Source: Stenocarpella maydis (taxonomy: Eukaryota; Ascomycota; Sordariomycetes; Diaporthales; Diaporthaceae). Taken from it: a stretch of 64,000 nucleotides of DNA. A model generated the notes under the pieces. That model saw only the letters and a list, made by a program, of their open reading frames with translations. It had not been told where the DNA came from and did no database searches. A program made the translations under genes and the position numbers. Below are positions 1 to 11,236 of this stretch, in pieces; the first letter of the stretch is position 1; each line of letters starts with the position of its first letter. The stretch is taken from NCBI GenBank assembly GCA_002270565.1, contig NQMI01000016.1:358432-422431 (forward strand), written 5' to 3'.

Positions 1-15
1 GTCCATATCTTCAAG

Positions 16-1347
16 ATGCTCGGCCCGACACCACCAACAGCAACATGCCTGGCTCTACTTCTGGCCCTCTGGCCCCAAGCCGCCATACCCCAAGGCCTGC
101 TCAAGCCCCTGCCGCCCCAGGGCTTCCGCGCCCTCGAGTGCCTGCCCATGACGGTGAGCAACGCGAGCGTCGACATATACCCGGCCGCCGACCCCGTGCT
201 GCTCGAGATCACAGGGTCCTACCTGCGCGCGGCCGGGTCCGTGGGCGAGGCGCTCTACCTCGGCCACGTGGCGCGCGAGGGCTACTCCAAGGTCCTGCGG
301 TCGTACCGGTCCGACGACGGCGGCGGCTCGTGGCTGAAGCTCGGGGACGTGGATCGCTCGCCTGACAACCGCACGAGGGACCTGGAGAACGCGTTCCCGC
401 TTGTGCTGCCGGCTGGGTTCCCGGGGACCCCCGGCGCTGGTGGTGGTGGTGTAGGAGGAGCAGGAGGACGGCGAGGAGGAGGGTGCAGCAGCGGCGGGAG
501 GGCCGGGCGCCAGCCGCAGGGCAGGATCCTCTACGCATACAGGAACCACGACAAGTCGCTCGACAACCCGCTCGGGGTGCCGGACAACTACACCTTCTAC
601 CGGCTGACGGTGTCGGCGTCCGACGACGGCGGGCGCAGCTGGGCGTTCCTCAGCAACATCGACGCGCGGGCCGCCAACGAGGGGGCGGCGCGCCTCAACG
701 GGCTGTGGGAGCCGTTCCTCCGCATCGCGGCCGACGGGGTCACGCTGCAGGCGTACTACTCGGCCGAGAACGACGCCCACGACCAGGACACGCTGATGAG
801 GGAGTCGGGCGACGGCGGGGCGACGTGGGGCCCCGCGAGGGTGGTGTCCGGGGCGGACAGGGTGCGCAGCCGGGACGGCATGGTCAACGTGGCGAGGCTG
901 GGCGGCGGCGACGCCGGGAGGGCGCTCCTGCTGCTATTCGAGACGACCGAGTCGGGCCGCTACGACATCCGCCGCGTGCTGTCGCCCGACGACGGGCAGA
1001 CGTGGTCGAGCTCCACGCGCGCGAGGGTCAACGACCCGCTCGACGAGGAGAAGCAGGCCTCGGCGCCGGCGGGAGTCGTCAACGTCGGGGGCGCCCTCGT
1101 CGCGGGCTTCATGACCAACGAGGGCACCGACGCCGAGGGGGCGCTCCCGGGGGACTTTAGGGTCGTCACCAGCGTCGACGACGGCCAGACGTGGGGCGAG
1201 GGCGTGCTGATCGCGCGCGAGGCCATCTGGCCCGGGCTGTACGCCCTCGGGGAGGACACGTTCCTGGCCATGTACAGCTCTGACACCCACGAGGGCGAGT
1301 TTGTCGCTACTACCAGGGTGTTTGGGCTGTCAAGAGGGTGCGGATAG
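16..1347 (+). CDS. Secreted Asp-box (BNR/sialidase-like) glycosidase-type protein
   Basis: Intronless, 443 aa. A hydrophobic N-terminus (residues about 10-25, ending near AIPQG) looks like a secretion signal. Five Asp-box motifs (S-x-D-x-G-x-x-W type) are visible near residues 99, 205, 263, 324 and 390 (SDDGGGSW, SDDGGRSW, SGDGGATW, SPDDGQTW, SVDDGQTW). They mark a six-bladed beta-propeller of the sialidase/BNR superfamily, which in fungi includes GH33 and GH93 exo-enzymes. A Gly/Arg-rich stretch (about residues 137-168) interrupts the fold between boxes 1 and 2 and is probably a loop insertion. Role inferred: extracellular hydrolysis of a glycan. Which glycan cannot be told. The ATG at 16 is followed at once by the signal peptide, so it is a credible start, but upstream sequence is missing. 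Confidence 0.8.
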   Translation: MLGPTPPTATCLALLLALWPQAAIPQGLLKPLPPQGFRALECLPMTVSNASVDIYPAADPVLLEITGSYLRAAGSVGEALYLGHVAREGYSKVLRSYRSDDGGGSWLKLGDVDRSPDNRTRDLENAFPLVLPAGFPGTPGAGGGGVGGAGGRRGGGCSSGGRAGRQPQGRILYAYRNHDKSLDNPLGVPDNYTFYRLTVSASDDGGRSWAFLSNIDARAANEGAARLNGLWEPFLRIAADGVTLQAYYSAENDAHDQDTLMRESGDGGATWGPARVVSGADRVRSRDGMVNVARLGGGDAGRALLLLFETTESGRYDIRRVLSPDDGQTWSSSTRARVNDPLDEEKQASAPAGVVNVGGALVAGFMTNEGTDAEGALPGDFRVVTSVDDGQTWGEGVLIAREAIWPGLYALGEDTFLAMYSSDTHEGEFVATTRVFGLSRGCG

Positions 1348-1754
1348 ACTTCCAGAGACGGCATGATCCATCATGGAGTCGGGCTTGTGCTTCTGAGTGA
1401 CGAGGTTGTATATATGTCGCGAGAATAGACTACTATACTATCTGAGCATAATGTGATGCCACACCCTGCATAGTAATTACCTAACCCCCAGCTTTATTAT
1501 ATCGTGACAATACACGCATGCACCCGTGTGGCCCGCTCCTGCAGCTGCCGTTCCTTTTGTCACTGGTCGGTGCCGTGAGCCCTCCCTCTTGATCTCGGCC
1601 GAGGAAGCATAACTCTGCTAGCAAGAAATACCGTCGGGTACTCGAGGCATGCACTGCTGCAGCCCAGGGTTCCTTTTATCCACCCCCTTTCAGCTGCATC
1701 ATCGCGACAGCCAACCGTGCACATTGTATAGGCAGTGTGGTCACACTCATCATT
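1348..1754. other. Intergenic, no feature seen
   Basis: 3' flank of the Asp-box gene and leader of the repeat that follows. Only short uninformative open frames on both strands. Confidence 0.5.
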
Positions 1755-2334
1755 CAGCGGAGCGGGACATGTATCGAGCATGCGAAGCGTGCGAGATATG
1801 CGGCCCGCGTAGCGTTCTTACCCAGCGTAATCACCCGAAAGTTATCTGAGTCTGGATTGGTCCGTTCAGAATCCTCAAGTCTGGATTGGTCAATGATGAT
1901 GTACCTCTGAAAGTATTTAGCCGAGAGGAAATTGTTAAGAAGACATGTCGTTGAAAATCGTCCGTTGTTAAAGAGGAAGGCGCGAGCCGGAAGGGGGCGT
2001 GGGCCGGAAGGGGGCGTGGTAAGGCGCTGCAGGCTCAGCGCCGCAGGCAGGGGGTCCTAGGGGGTTCCCCCCTAGAAACAACAAGAGGACGCCTTTAAAA
2101 CAGATTGAATCTATTACCAAGTTGCTTTAAAATAGTTAATTTATATTGTTTAGCGGTTTCTATAGTGTTGATAATGAAGAGGCGTGGTTGATATTAGGCG
2201 TAGAGCGTGCTTGGGTTGCTTAGTTAGCCAGGGGCTGCAGAGGCACGGGGACAAGCAGAACGCTACGCCGCAAGCGGAGGGGGCCAGCATATCTCGCACG
2301 CGAAGCGTGCGAGATACACGTCCCGCTCCGCTGA
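1755..2334. repeat. Foldback/MITE-like element with ~47-bp terminal inverted repeats
   Basis: Bases 1755-1801 (starting CAGCGGAGCGGGACATGTAT) recur as an imperfect reverse complement at 2288-2334. Each arm holds a GCGTGCGAGATA block, and the right arm contains a perfect 9-bp hairpin with a GAA loop (CTCGCACGC/GCGTGCGAG). The interior carries a duplicated GCCGGAAGGGGGCGTG, a hairpin GCGCTG..CAGCGC near 2030, and a strong hairpin CTAGGGGG-TT-CCCCCCTAG near 2057-2075. There is no coding capacity and no clear target-site duplication. This fits a non-autonomous DNA transposon or foldback element. Its superfamily is unknown. Confidence 0.55.
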
Positions 2335-2857
2335 TCCCTGGGCCGTTGGGTGTGCGAGTTGACGATTGGCGAGTTGACGATTGCTTCGGGCTGGCAATAG
2401 AATGTAGATACTAGGGCTGACAATTGAGCCAGCGGCCCCAAGGTCTATTTTATTTCGTTCTCCTCGTGCAAATAGGCGATCGGTTGGTACTATGCAACGT
2501 GACCGCGCTGTACTACACGATAATTCATCATTCCTCAGCTCTCGATAACAATAGCTGAAATGATTTGCGGGCGTCGCAGCTACTTGTCACCGATCCTGTA
2601 CTGTTTATCATTGCTTAATATTTGAAGCCTTACGTGATATAGCTACAGCCGATCCTTTCATTGGAATCTCCCCTCCCTACCTACTTCGCCTAATCTCCGA
2701 CTGTCATAGACCATTCCTGAACTACCCTAAAAGACTATATTGATCGGGATCGCTGTCCAGAACCCCTTTCTGTTAGTAACTTGTTGAATATGACACTTGT
2801 TTTTGCCTCCCAGCTAGCCAAGCCGGTTGGCACGGCGCAAGTTGGACGCCGCCGTCT

Positions 2858-3920
2858 TTGAGCCCATCACCAAACAGTTTTGGCTCTTTGTCCGTCCTAT
2901 CCCGAAGTACCTTGAAACCTCCACCATCAATGGCTCCGGAACCATCTACGGGGGTGATCAGAGGCGGTTCCTTGCCCCCAATGTCTATCATCGATGCAGA
3001 CGCAGATTCAGGCCCTATGAATCAGTTCCGAAATTGGATGAACCGCCTCGTCATTGCCATCGTGGGCAGCGGATTCCTCAGCTCCAAGGCGGGAAAGCTC
3101 TCCCAGAACGAGCAAAAACGGTTCCTGAAATGCTTTCTGGGTGACCCAGAGGACCGGACGTCCAAACATGGAGAACAAGTCGGATTTCGATACATTCTCC
3201 GCCAGGGCTGCCATGGCTGCCCTGGCGTGCGCCGCTAATGGTGCCGTCTTGCAAGTGCGAAGATGCTAAGCAACTATGGGACACGCGGGGATTTCGATCA
3301 TCGACAGGAGATACCCATCTTCGGAGGCCAAGTGGAGGTATCGACATTTGTCGCAGGTCAGGTTGGCCTCGAAACTGATGGTGATCGTAAGAGACAGTTG
3401 CCGGCGCTTCTCTAGGAGACTGCGATTGGAGTAGGTACAACGACTTGCTGTACCATTCAAGTTCGCAGCAAGAACGATGAAAAGAAGTTATGCTTCATGG
3501 TAGAGGAGGATGGCGTGTAAAAAATGGTGGCATATGACGCGATACCCTGGGATCTAAACTTGCGTATCGACTGCAGTCTCCGGGCAGGCGATCCGCGGTG
3601 TCGAATTCATGAGCATGGCAGCGTCGGTGCTGCACAGAGCGCTGCGATATCCCAACTATGATGGTATGGACGATATCCGATTCAGAGCGTCCATGGACCT
3701 GGTCTTGGTTGCTTTCATGACTGGTTTGATCACGGGTCTGGCCAACCTGGAGTCTCGGGCATACGGATATGCATGGACAGCCGATCCGGAACAGTTACTT
3801 GAGTACGTGTCGATTCTATGGTCATCATTTGCCCAGACCATTTCCCTGACTCGACACTGGCATCTGGGTTCTCTTCTGAGTCCGAATCAGGGTACTATAC
3901 CGTCCCAAGCCCATCCCTAG
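2858..3920 (+). pseudogene. Decayed protein gene, family not recognised
   Basis: Protein-like segments lie in different frames on the plus strand. One is at about 2930-3180 (with NQFRNWMNRLVIAIVGSGFL and a Ser/Lys-rich FLGDPEDRTSKHGEQ segment). Another is a short piece near 3530-3600 reading YDAIPWDLNLRIDCSLRAGD in one frame. A third, at 3609-3920, reads ALRYPNYDGMDDIRFRASMD in the next frame. Stops and frame changes separate them and no set of canonical introns joins them cleanly. I read this as the remains of one gene of unknown function. It could also be a real gene with misplaced introns. Confidence 0.35.
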
Positions 3921-4997
3921 GAGCGGTGCATACGCCTATGTTGAGGGGTGTGGAAGGAGCTTACTAGCTTCGGCTCACAAGAGTCACTATAGGGCGGGAT
4001 AGTAGAATGTGGTCCAGATACGAACATTTATTCTTTTTATTTCTTTACATGAGAAATATAATTTCATTCGCTTTCCCAGCAGAGCCTAATACGGCAGAGA
4101 GACTGGTCAAGTCGGAGAGTCTGAATAACCATGTCAGGACACTATACCTACCGGCATCCCTAGGTTGGTTCATAGTGTGAGGCCAGGTAGGATCACCTAT
4201 ACCATGGTCGTTAAGCTCGAGGATGACTTGCCAATATAACTTGACGGATTTAAGTACTTCTGGGTGTAGTTAAAGCGCCGTTTCTTGTCCACTACAGACC
4301 TAACGTGGCCCTGAGATAAATGATGGCTTCGTAGGAGTGTTACGGCTATACGCAGTGGATACCAATTATTCTAGTAAATAAGCGGCACAGATGACGTCTA
4401 ATTCCTCTGATAAATCCCACCCTCCTGCTCTTCCCCTTATCCGCTCTTCCGCGACTGGTTCGCGAGTCCTCGATATACATCCTGACCCCGGCTGCCTCTA
4501 GGCCTGAGGAGCATGGCTGCAGTCGAAAAGCCCGTGTTCTTCAATACCCTCCCCGTACGTGTCCGGATTGTCGAAACCGTCCTAGCGACAAGAGTTGCCA
4601 ATTCAAGAAATAATCGGTAATCCACGCACACCCCAACGCTCAAAAGACTACTATTGGAATCCTGCCCGAGAGCCTTGATCATGTGCACGGGTAACTATAG
4701 GGTCGTCTGATTTGTGTCACCTGAGCACCATCGTATCGATGAACAATGACATGGCCGGACTTCAAAGCCTGAACGACTTGCAACCATCATGTTTTGCATG
4801 GGAGCGCACCACCGTGGGTCAAAGGACGCATTCGATACGCTCGCATGTCTTGGCCCTGCCGGCAACGTTTTAGTTATCCGGCCACGGCGGATCTACAAGG
4901 AGAAATATCAATCGAGTCATGTTTACCGCGCAGGATGGACTATAGTGGCACTTGGCAAGGCCGTGATATTCAAGCAGACCTCCCGCTCCGTGGTACA
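3921..4997. other. Intergenic, no feature seen
   Basis: AT-rich spacer. No credible exon, RNA gene or repeat recognised on either strand. Confidence 0.5.
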
Positions 4998-5747
4998 CTA
5001 TTGTTGAGGGACCTCAACACCGCTGATCTCCGCCAACCGCTTCAACAGCCCATCCTGCGCCGCCTCGTCATCCGCGGCCTCAAGACACGGGACCTCCTCG
5101 GAGTTGTAAAAGTACCTCCCCGTCTTGCCCTCCGCGGCGCCCTCGCCCAGGGCAAGCATGACAAACGTCCTGACGCTCTCCTCGATGTCCCCCGTGGCGC
5201 CCGCCCCGCCCATCTTGGTCGGCACCCAGCCCGGGTCGACGGCGTTGCTCTCCAACCCGGGGAATCGCCTCGCGAACGCCTTGGCGAGCATGATGTCGTG
5301 CAGCTTCGAGTCGGCGTAGCGCGCCCCCTCGACGCCCGCCAGCCTCGCCTCGCCGCCCACGTGCAGGCCGGAGCTGACGTAGACGAGGCGCCGGGGCCGC
5401 GCCATGAGCGCCGTGAGGACGTACGGCGCCAGCACGTTGACGGCGAAGAGGCTGGGGAGCCCGGACCGGCCGGGGACGGCCTCGAAGCCCTCGAACAGCC
5501 CCGCGTTGTGCACCACGGCGTCGAAGGGCCCGTGCCTGTCCGCCTCGGCCGCGAGGGCCCTGGTCTCGTCCGTGCTGGTCAGGTCCGCCACCAGCACGGC
5601 GTCCGCGCCCGGGCAGGCCTTCTTGGCGTCGGCGGCGCGCTGGGCGCTGCGCGCGTGCAGGACGACCGAGTGGCCCTGCTTGATGAGGCGCCGGGCCGTC
5701 AGGGAGCCGAGGCCGTCGGAGGAGCCGGTGATGAAGATGCGGGCCAT
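4998..5747 (-). CDS. Short-chain dehydrogenase/reductase (SDR)
   Basis: Single exon, 249 aa, a normal length for a classical SDR. The N-terminal Rossmann motif TGSSDGLG is at residues 7-14, NAG at 81-83, a catalytic Ser near 126 (YVSSG), Tyr144-x-x-x-Lys148 (YADSK), and a DPGWVPTKMGG cofactor/substrate loop further on. It is expected to be a cytosolic NAD(P)(H)-dependent oxidoreductase. The substrate cannot be deduced. The start ATG has a good context (AAACCATGGCC). Very GC-rich (third positions mostly G/C), like its neighbour. The large open frame on the other strand (4794-5891) is a shadow of this codon bias. Confidence 0.9.
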   Translation of the reverse strand: MARIFITGSSDGLGSLTARRLIKQGHSVVLHARSAQRAADAKKACPGADAVLVADLTSTDETRALAAEADRHGPFDAVVHNAGLFEGFEAVPGRSGLPSLFAVNVLAPYVLTALMARPRRLVYVSSGLHVGGEARLAGVEGARYADSKLHDIMLAKAFARRFPGLESNAVDPGWVPTKMGGAGATGDIEESVRTFVMLALGEGAAEGKTGRYFYNSEEVPCLEAADDEAAQDGLLKRLAEISGVEVPQQ

Positions 5748-6080
5748 GGTTTTTTGTTCTCTTGTTGGATATTATTTCTTGTTGCTGGGGACGGTGATGG
5801 TGAAACGGTTGATCTGGGTGGTGTGCAAATCCCAGGGACAAAAAAAACAGGATCAATCCTTTTATTACTTCAGTTCTGGAAGATTCCGTAATCTGCGCCG
5901 ATTACGGAGACGAGGCCCTTTATGTCCTACTCTACATAAGCATTGATGGGCACGAGGTCATCATCATGGTCATCAAATTTAGGTAGTATTAATAATCTAA
6001 ATCCGAATCGAGAGGGCCCGCCTGCTTGGCCGCCCTAACCCTGATAAGTGCTGAAACGAGGCTGACGTAGATACGGAAGC
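5748..6080. other. Short spacer between two minus-strand genes
   Basis: Holds the upstream region of the dehydrogenase and the 3' flank of the 2EXR-like gene. No distinct element recognised. Confidence 0.4.
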
Positions 6081-7244
6081 TTAAAGACCACAGGCAGAGC
6101 GGTTCTCATCCTCCGCCTTGTTCAGTTTTTGTTTTTTTATCTCGTTCCCTGAGCAGCAAGTTTCTCCCAGTACGTCCCAGGCATCGTCCGGCACAAGCAA
6201 AGACTTCATCGTCCAGGTCGTAGGCACGGCTGTAGGGCAGCGGTGCTCATGGCGCCTCTCCGCGGCGAGGCGGGCCAGTGCATCCACGACGAGGCCGTAC
6301 AGCCGCTCCCCGAAGGTGTCGTCCCGCAGGTGACCAAAGCAGGCGTGCCGCATGAACTGCCGCGGCGACAGTACCGTCAGGTCGAAGCACCCGGCGATCC
6401 ACCTGTACCACCGTGCCGGGCGGTCAGAGTGCCCGGGGCACGGCGGCGGTGCGCCCAACCTCCCAGGGCTGGGTAGCAACGGCAGGAGCCACAAGAAGGT
6501 CTTCAGGTTCGGCAGCTCCTCCGTCAGGCGGCCCCAGGCGATGGGGTCCCTCTCGGGCCCCGCGGCCGGGCCCTCGCCCGCGGGGCTGAACCTGCGGTAC
6601 GCCGTCATCTCCAGGGCCCGGAGGCCCTTGCACTCGAACAAGACATCCCAGAACCTCGCGGGGGGCGGCCTCGGGTCCCCGAGCACCCACGAGGCCTCCT
6701 CTGGCTCCTTGTATATGGTGGCGCGGGAGATGAGCGGGCGGTACCGCCGCCTCAGGGCGGTGCCGACGACGATGAAGGAGTCGGCGCCGCAGAAGGTGAA
6801 GTGGTTCTCCGCCCAGAAGATCGGGGCGGCCTCGCGGTTGATCTGGCGGTTGGCCAGGAGCAGGGAGAGCCCCTCGCGGGCCCAGCACCTGCACCCCGGG
6901 AGCTTTCGGTACTTCCTCCCAAATACCGCGTATGGTGCGCGGTACGAGTTCCTCGTCGACCACGCGCAGCTGGATTTGTGCTCCCGGTCCAGCAAGGGGG
7001 CGTCAGTAATGAGAGCGAGCCGGTAGATCCGGTTTCTAAGCTCGCTGGGCAACGCCAAGAGGTCGAAGTGTTTCTTGGCCGCACGAGCTCGTCTGATGTT
7101 CCTCATCGACACCGACCCGGCCGGCACGCGCCTCATGCGCACCACCCGTGCCGTGCCCACCATCGGCAGGTCGGGAAGCTGGGGCAACGCGGTCGCCATA
7201 GCTAAGGGGGTATTCATTGGCGTTTGAGGGGAGAGCTCTTGCAT
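6081..7244 (-). CDS. 2EXR/F-box-like domain protein, function unknown
   Basis: Single exon, about 387 aa from the ATG at 7244; a second ATG at 7217 would give 378 aa. Near residues 50-75 is the signature LLALPSELRNRIYRLALI, the opening helix shared by the large fungal 2EXR/F-box-like family. It is followed by AREGLSLLLANRQINREAAPIFW, the usual LLxxNRQI-xEAxxIF continuation. The rest is a family-typical variable region without a recognisable catalytic motif. Such proteins are abundant and mostly uncharacterised in Pezizomycotina; a ubiquitin-ligase adaptor role is only an analogy. The C-terminus is Lys/Asn/Glu-rich. Confidence 0.75.
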   Translation of the reverse strand: MQELSPQTPMNTPLAMATALPQLPDLPMVGTARVVRMRRVPAGSVSMRNIRRARAAKKHFDLLALPSELRNRIYRLALITDAPLLDREHKSSCAWSTRNSYRAPYAVFGRKYRKLPGCRCWAREGLSLLLANRQINREAAPIFWAENHFTFCGADSFIVVGTALRRRYRPLISRATIYKEPEEASWVLGDPRPPPARFWDVLFECKGLRALEMTAYRRFSPAGEGPAAGPERDPIAWGRLTEELPNLKTFLWLLPLLPSPGRLGAPPPCPGHSDRPARWYRWIAGCFDLTVLSPRQFMRHACFGHLRDDTFGERLYGLVVDALARLAAERRHEHRCPTAVPTTWTMKSLLVPDDAWDVLGETCCSGNEIKKQKLNKAEDENRSACGL

Positions 7245-9086
7245 CGAGATGAAGAGCAAAGTAATTTGTTGAATCCGTCTGGGCTTTATCCATTATACCG
7301 ACAGTCTCGCAGACGGAATGGTTGTTTCGGTATGATTCAAGTATTGATCGAAAAGGCTGTGGAACAAACCGCCCTGCAGAAGATGGCAGTTTTACATCGT
7401 CAATTTCGAGCAGCTCAAAACTTCTGGTTACACGGTGAAGTCACCCGCGTATAGTTCGTGACGGCGTGACGCGTCAAACTAGAGCGGGCTTCAACTTCAA
7501 TGGCTCAACGTCGCCAGCACGATTTGCCACGGTCTGACAAGACTTTTGGTGTGAAATGGTACCTTCTGAGTCAATACTAGTTGGTAGAAGACTGGACGAT
7601 CAATTCTTAAAGCATAAATTGCGGAATTTGTTCATAACGCATACCTATTTTTTTGTTCCATTAGGAAAAGTATTGTTGTTCCGGCTTAGTAGAGGAACTT
7701 GAGCATTTACGACTGTATGAAGCGACTGCCGCAGCTTCCCCCCCCACCCCCTCTCCTGTCCGTGGGAATTTTGACAGGATTGTTTCTTTTATTCCAAAAA
7801 AAAAAAATTCCAGTCAGTAGAGGAACTAAAAGAATGTAAATGGGCAGTCTATATATTATACCAAGTTAGACTGACCCTAGAACAGCACCATGCACTTTAG
7901 CGTGGCAGCTGGGCGTCATGTGACCTACCACTGGTGGGGCAAATAGACCATCGATTCCCGAAGGCATTAGTACATGACAGACTGCTGCCAGTCTAAGCAG
8001 CGGAGAGGAATAAGTCGCATGAAGATTGTATCGGGGAAGACGAGGCTTTTGAAATATCAGATGAGCCACATTACAAGTGGTCCTACGACGCTGTCGATTT
8101 ATCGACGGCCTCGGGAAAGGGGAAGAGAAAAAAAAAAAGGAAACTTCTCCGCAACCGAAGACGTAGTGCGTCTAGAGCCTCGATAAAAGGCGGCATCGAC
8201 AAGTTGGGTTTGGTTGACGTCGCGATTATCAATACAGGGAACTTCGACTGCCCCTTGGCAGACTTGGTGTCGAACATCAACCACACCCATTCTCGTCTTC
8301 AGGGATATTCCTCAAACACGACGTCGGTCAACTTGATCGTGCCGGCAGGAACAAGGCGTTGCCTATAATCAAACGACCACGTTATGCTTCGGGTTGCTGT
8401 CGGCAGGGCGAGGCGGCGCCAAAAGTACTCATTTTGTGAGATCTGGAGGTACGCTCTTGGAGGCAAGACGAGTCTTGTACTCGGATGTCGGGCGTATTGC
8501 TTGCCTCGCAGTGCGTGACTCATAGGGCATTGGGGTGGGTGGGCGGCACCCTAACATTTCTGGCCCAGCCCATTTCCAACTTGTCTCCGGCGACTCGTAG
8601 GCGTAAAACGAGGTGACTCCTTTTGTGGGTGCATCTGCAAGCGATTCCGAGACGTCGCTGACGCGAGCTGGGGTGGGTGGGAGAAATAAATAGCGGAGAC
8701 CCTTGCCTCCGAGCCGCTCCTCGACCAATTGACTGGCGGGCTGGTGGCAGCCGGCATGAGAGCCTATTGTGAAAGGCAGGTTGAGCGCAGTTTCTGTAAG
8801 ATCAGCAAGCACAGTAAAGGGCCAAGAGACATTGGTATGGGGCTGAAGAGGCAAAATATTGCGGGTTTGCCATGGTGACCTCGTCTATTGCATTGCATCG
8901 TGTTTCGCGGTGATGCTCTTTACCGACGCGTTCTACTCTTCGGCGGCCAGCTTGACAAGCAGGCGGTGTAGATAGACACCATCATTATTTCCATGTTCAG
9001 TCATCGTAGCCGTCTGTCGACAGCCTCATATTTTTTTGTTGTATATCCCATCCCAAATCTAGACACCAGCAGGCCGGCTGAGTGCC
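7245..9086. other. Gene-poor stretch with possible coding remnants
   Basis: Contains an A/C-rich low-complexity patch near 7738-7808. On the minus strand, open stretches at about 8429-8854 and 8083-8523 have a protein-like look (for example FYAYESPETSWKWAGPEMLG) but contain stops, and no intron model joins them. I do not recognise a family and do not call a gene. Confidence 0.3.
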
Positions 9087-10148
9087 TTACAGCTTCTGCA
9101 TGGCGACGACGTCGCACGACTGGACGTAGTCCTCGAAGCCGACGATCTCCTCCTCAAGCTCCTCGAGCGAGACCTTCTCGTCCTCGACGACCAGGTTGAT
9201 CTGGAGCTTCTTGATACCGAAGCCGACGGCGACGAGCTTGGAAGCACCCCAGACCAGACCGTCCTTCTCGATAGAACGCACAGAGGACTCAAGAGCGACC
9301 AGGTCGGTCTCGTCATCTGGCGGTTAACTCAGGTTAGCACAAATCCCCTGCCTCGGTCTGGCTATGACCACCAAAGCTGTATTCGATCGCACAGGTCCCG
9401 GGGAAAGGGGGATGAGCACATACCCCAGGGCTTAACATCCATCGTGACGACGGACTTGGCGGCAGGCTTCGTCTTGCCCTCCTTCTTCTTGCGGTACTCG
9501 GCCAGACGCTCCTCACGGACGCGGGCAGCCTCGGCATCCTCCTCCTCGTCGTCAGAGCCGAACAGGTCGACATCGTCATCGTCATCAGCTGCAGCGGGGG
9601 CCTTGGCCGGGTTCAGGGTAACCTCGGCGTCCTCAGGGCCGTAGGCGGTGTAGGGCTTGGAGGCATCGCCGGAGAGGGTGGGGAACTCGGACTCGTAAGA
9701 GGCGATGTGCTTGTACCACCGGGCGGCGTGAGGGTACTTGGAGGCGTCAGGGGCGGAGGAGATGGCCTTGAAGGTGGCAACGTCGGCCTGGGTGGCGTTG
9801 TAGCTGTCGATGGGAGGAGGATTATGTTAGCTTGGGGAAGGCTTAGGGAGGATCTGGGCAGGCAGGCGGCTGGCTGGCAGGCAGGGAAGAGAATAGTTTC
9901 TGCGGGTGGTTCAGAAGTGCAACAGGAGTGCTGGGAGTGCTTTCATGCGCAGGTCCCAAGGCTGCTCAGAAACGCAAACCCTGGGAGTCATCACACGAAG
10001 CAGGAACAGGAGAGGGGAGAGGGGAGGGGTCTGAGGCGATGATGGTGACGGGTTCAATTGCAACGTACCCGACAATGTAAGAGCGGGTGCTCAGGTAGCT
10101 GTTGAGGACGGACAGGCCGGCGTCGCTGACGAGATCGGTGAAACCCAT
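9087..10148 (-). CDS. Translation elongation factor 1-beta (eEF1B alpha)
   Basis: Three exons, 10148-10069, 9803-9424 and 9316-9087, give 229 aa with consistent phases. The donors are GTACGT and GTATGT. The protein is the guanine-nucleotide exchange factor that reloads eEF1A with GTP during translation elongation. Visible parts: an N-terminal GST-like helical domain ([19 protein letters not shown]), a central acidic linker ([19 protein letters not shown]), and the C-terminal exchange domain, including [29 protein letters not shown] and the near-terminal Q-K-L. The first intron (265 nt) is long for this window, as is often seen early in highly expressed genes. Family assignment is secure. Confidence 0.95.
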
Positions 10149-10367
10149 CTTGACAGATTGTGTGAATGATAAGGAAGCTGGCTGATGAGAGAAGGGGTAT
10201 CAAATACAGACTTGGGATGTGAAGAAGCTGTCAAAGATTGTTGTTGTTGATGTCGCTGCCCGAGGGAGGTTGGGAAATTTTCTTGCCCCCAGGGTAGCGA
10301 GGGGTAAGGACTGCAAGCCCAGGCCCCTCCATTGGGTGTGAGTTGCCTGAGGCAGGAAGCCTATCTG

Positions 10368-10579
10368 TACTCCGTAGGTACGTATCTACTTGCGGGAGAA
10401 GTGGTTTATCGCTTATCTATGGCCCTTTAGTCATCAACTCTCGGGTTAGGGTAGCTATTTCCGTCGCCCCCCCCCTCAGCTGAACTATGCATACGGAGTA
10501 CCCCAGACAGCCTTGGTCTGATCACTCATCATCTCACAACCCATGCGACCCGACGAGCTTATGCATTATATACTCCGTA
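10368..10579. promoter_or_regulatory. Cluster of three TACTCCGTA/TACGGAGTA motifs upstream of EF-1 beta
   Basis: The 9-mer TACTCCGTA or its complement occurs at 10368-10376, 10492-10500 and 10571-10579, about 220-430 bp upstream of the EF-1 beta ATG. One more copy is at 61893-61901. Role unknown; it may be a promoter element or a common fungal intergenic motif. Confidence 0.35.
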
Positions 10580-11236
10580 TGCTGCCAGTGCAGCATTTAG
10601 ACTACACCAAGACCGGAAAATAACTCGGGGGTCGCCTCCCATCTCGCATACGAAACACCATCCCCAAACTGTCGATGGGACGACGGGGCGATCCCGACCT
10701 CCCTCACCATCTCTTCGCTTCCTCACATGCGAGCCCCTTCTCGAGTCCTTTCGACATCTGCACATGACCTGCCTCTTGGCAGGCCTAGGAACATGTCCGT
10801 CACCCACACCGGCCCGACGCTGCACTTGCCAGCCCCAATGACTAGTGAGCCTTGGACATGTCGTCCGATGGTTGAGACGAATGCCACCATGCGTGCCCCA
10901 AGCAGTTGAAACAGACTGCGGAGTCGTGCTGTCAGTTAGCTGCCCACCGCTGGATGAGCCTTGCCACACGGACATCTGCCGTCGCAGGAGCCAGGACATT
11001 TCCCTTGCTGTTTATACCTTTTGACAAGGCGGCCCCTACTCCCGCGGCTATCGTCGTTGACATTTAAAGAGAGACTGTCCACTTGCACTGCCTCGATGAT
11101 CCGCGCATCAGAGAGCTCATCACTCCGACCCTTACATTCTCACACATTGTCACGTTGCTGGATCAACCCAAGAACAGCCGGCCTGTTTATCCGCTCATCG
11201 ACGCAGATCTTAAGCAACTCCCGACAATCCTCCACG

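Noticed and set aside
4794..5891. Long plus-strand frame over the dehydrogenase
   Set aside because: Antisense shadow of a GC-rich gene with full SDR motifs on the minus strand.
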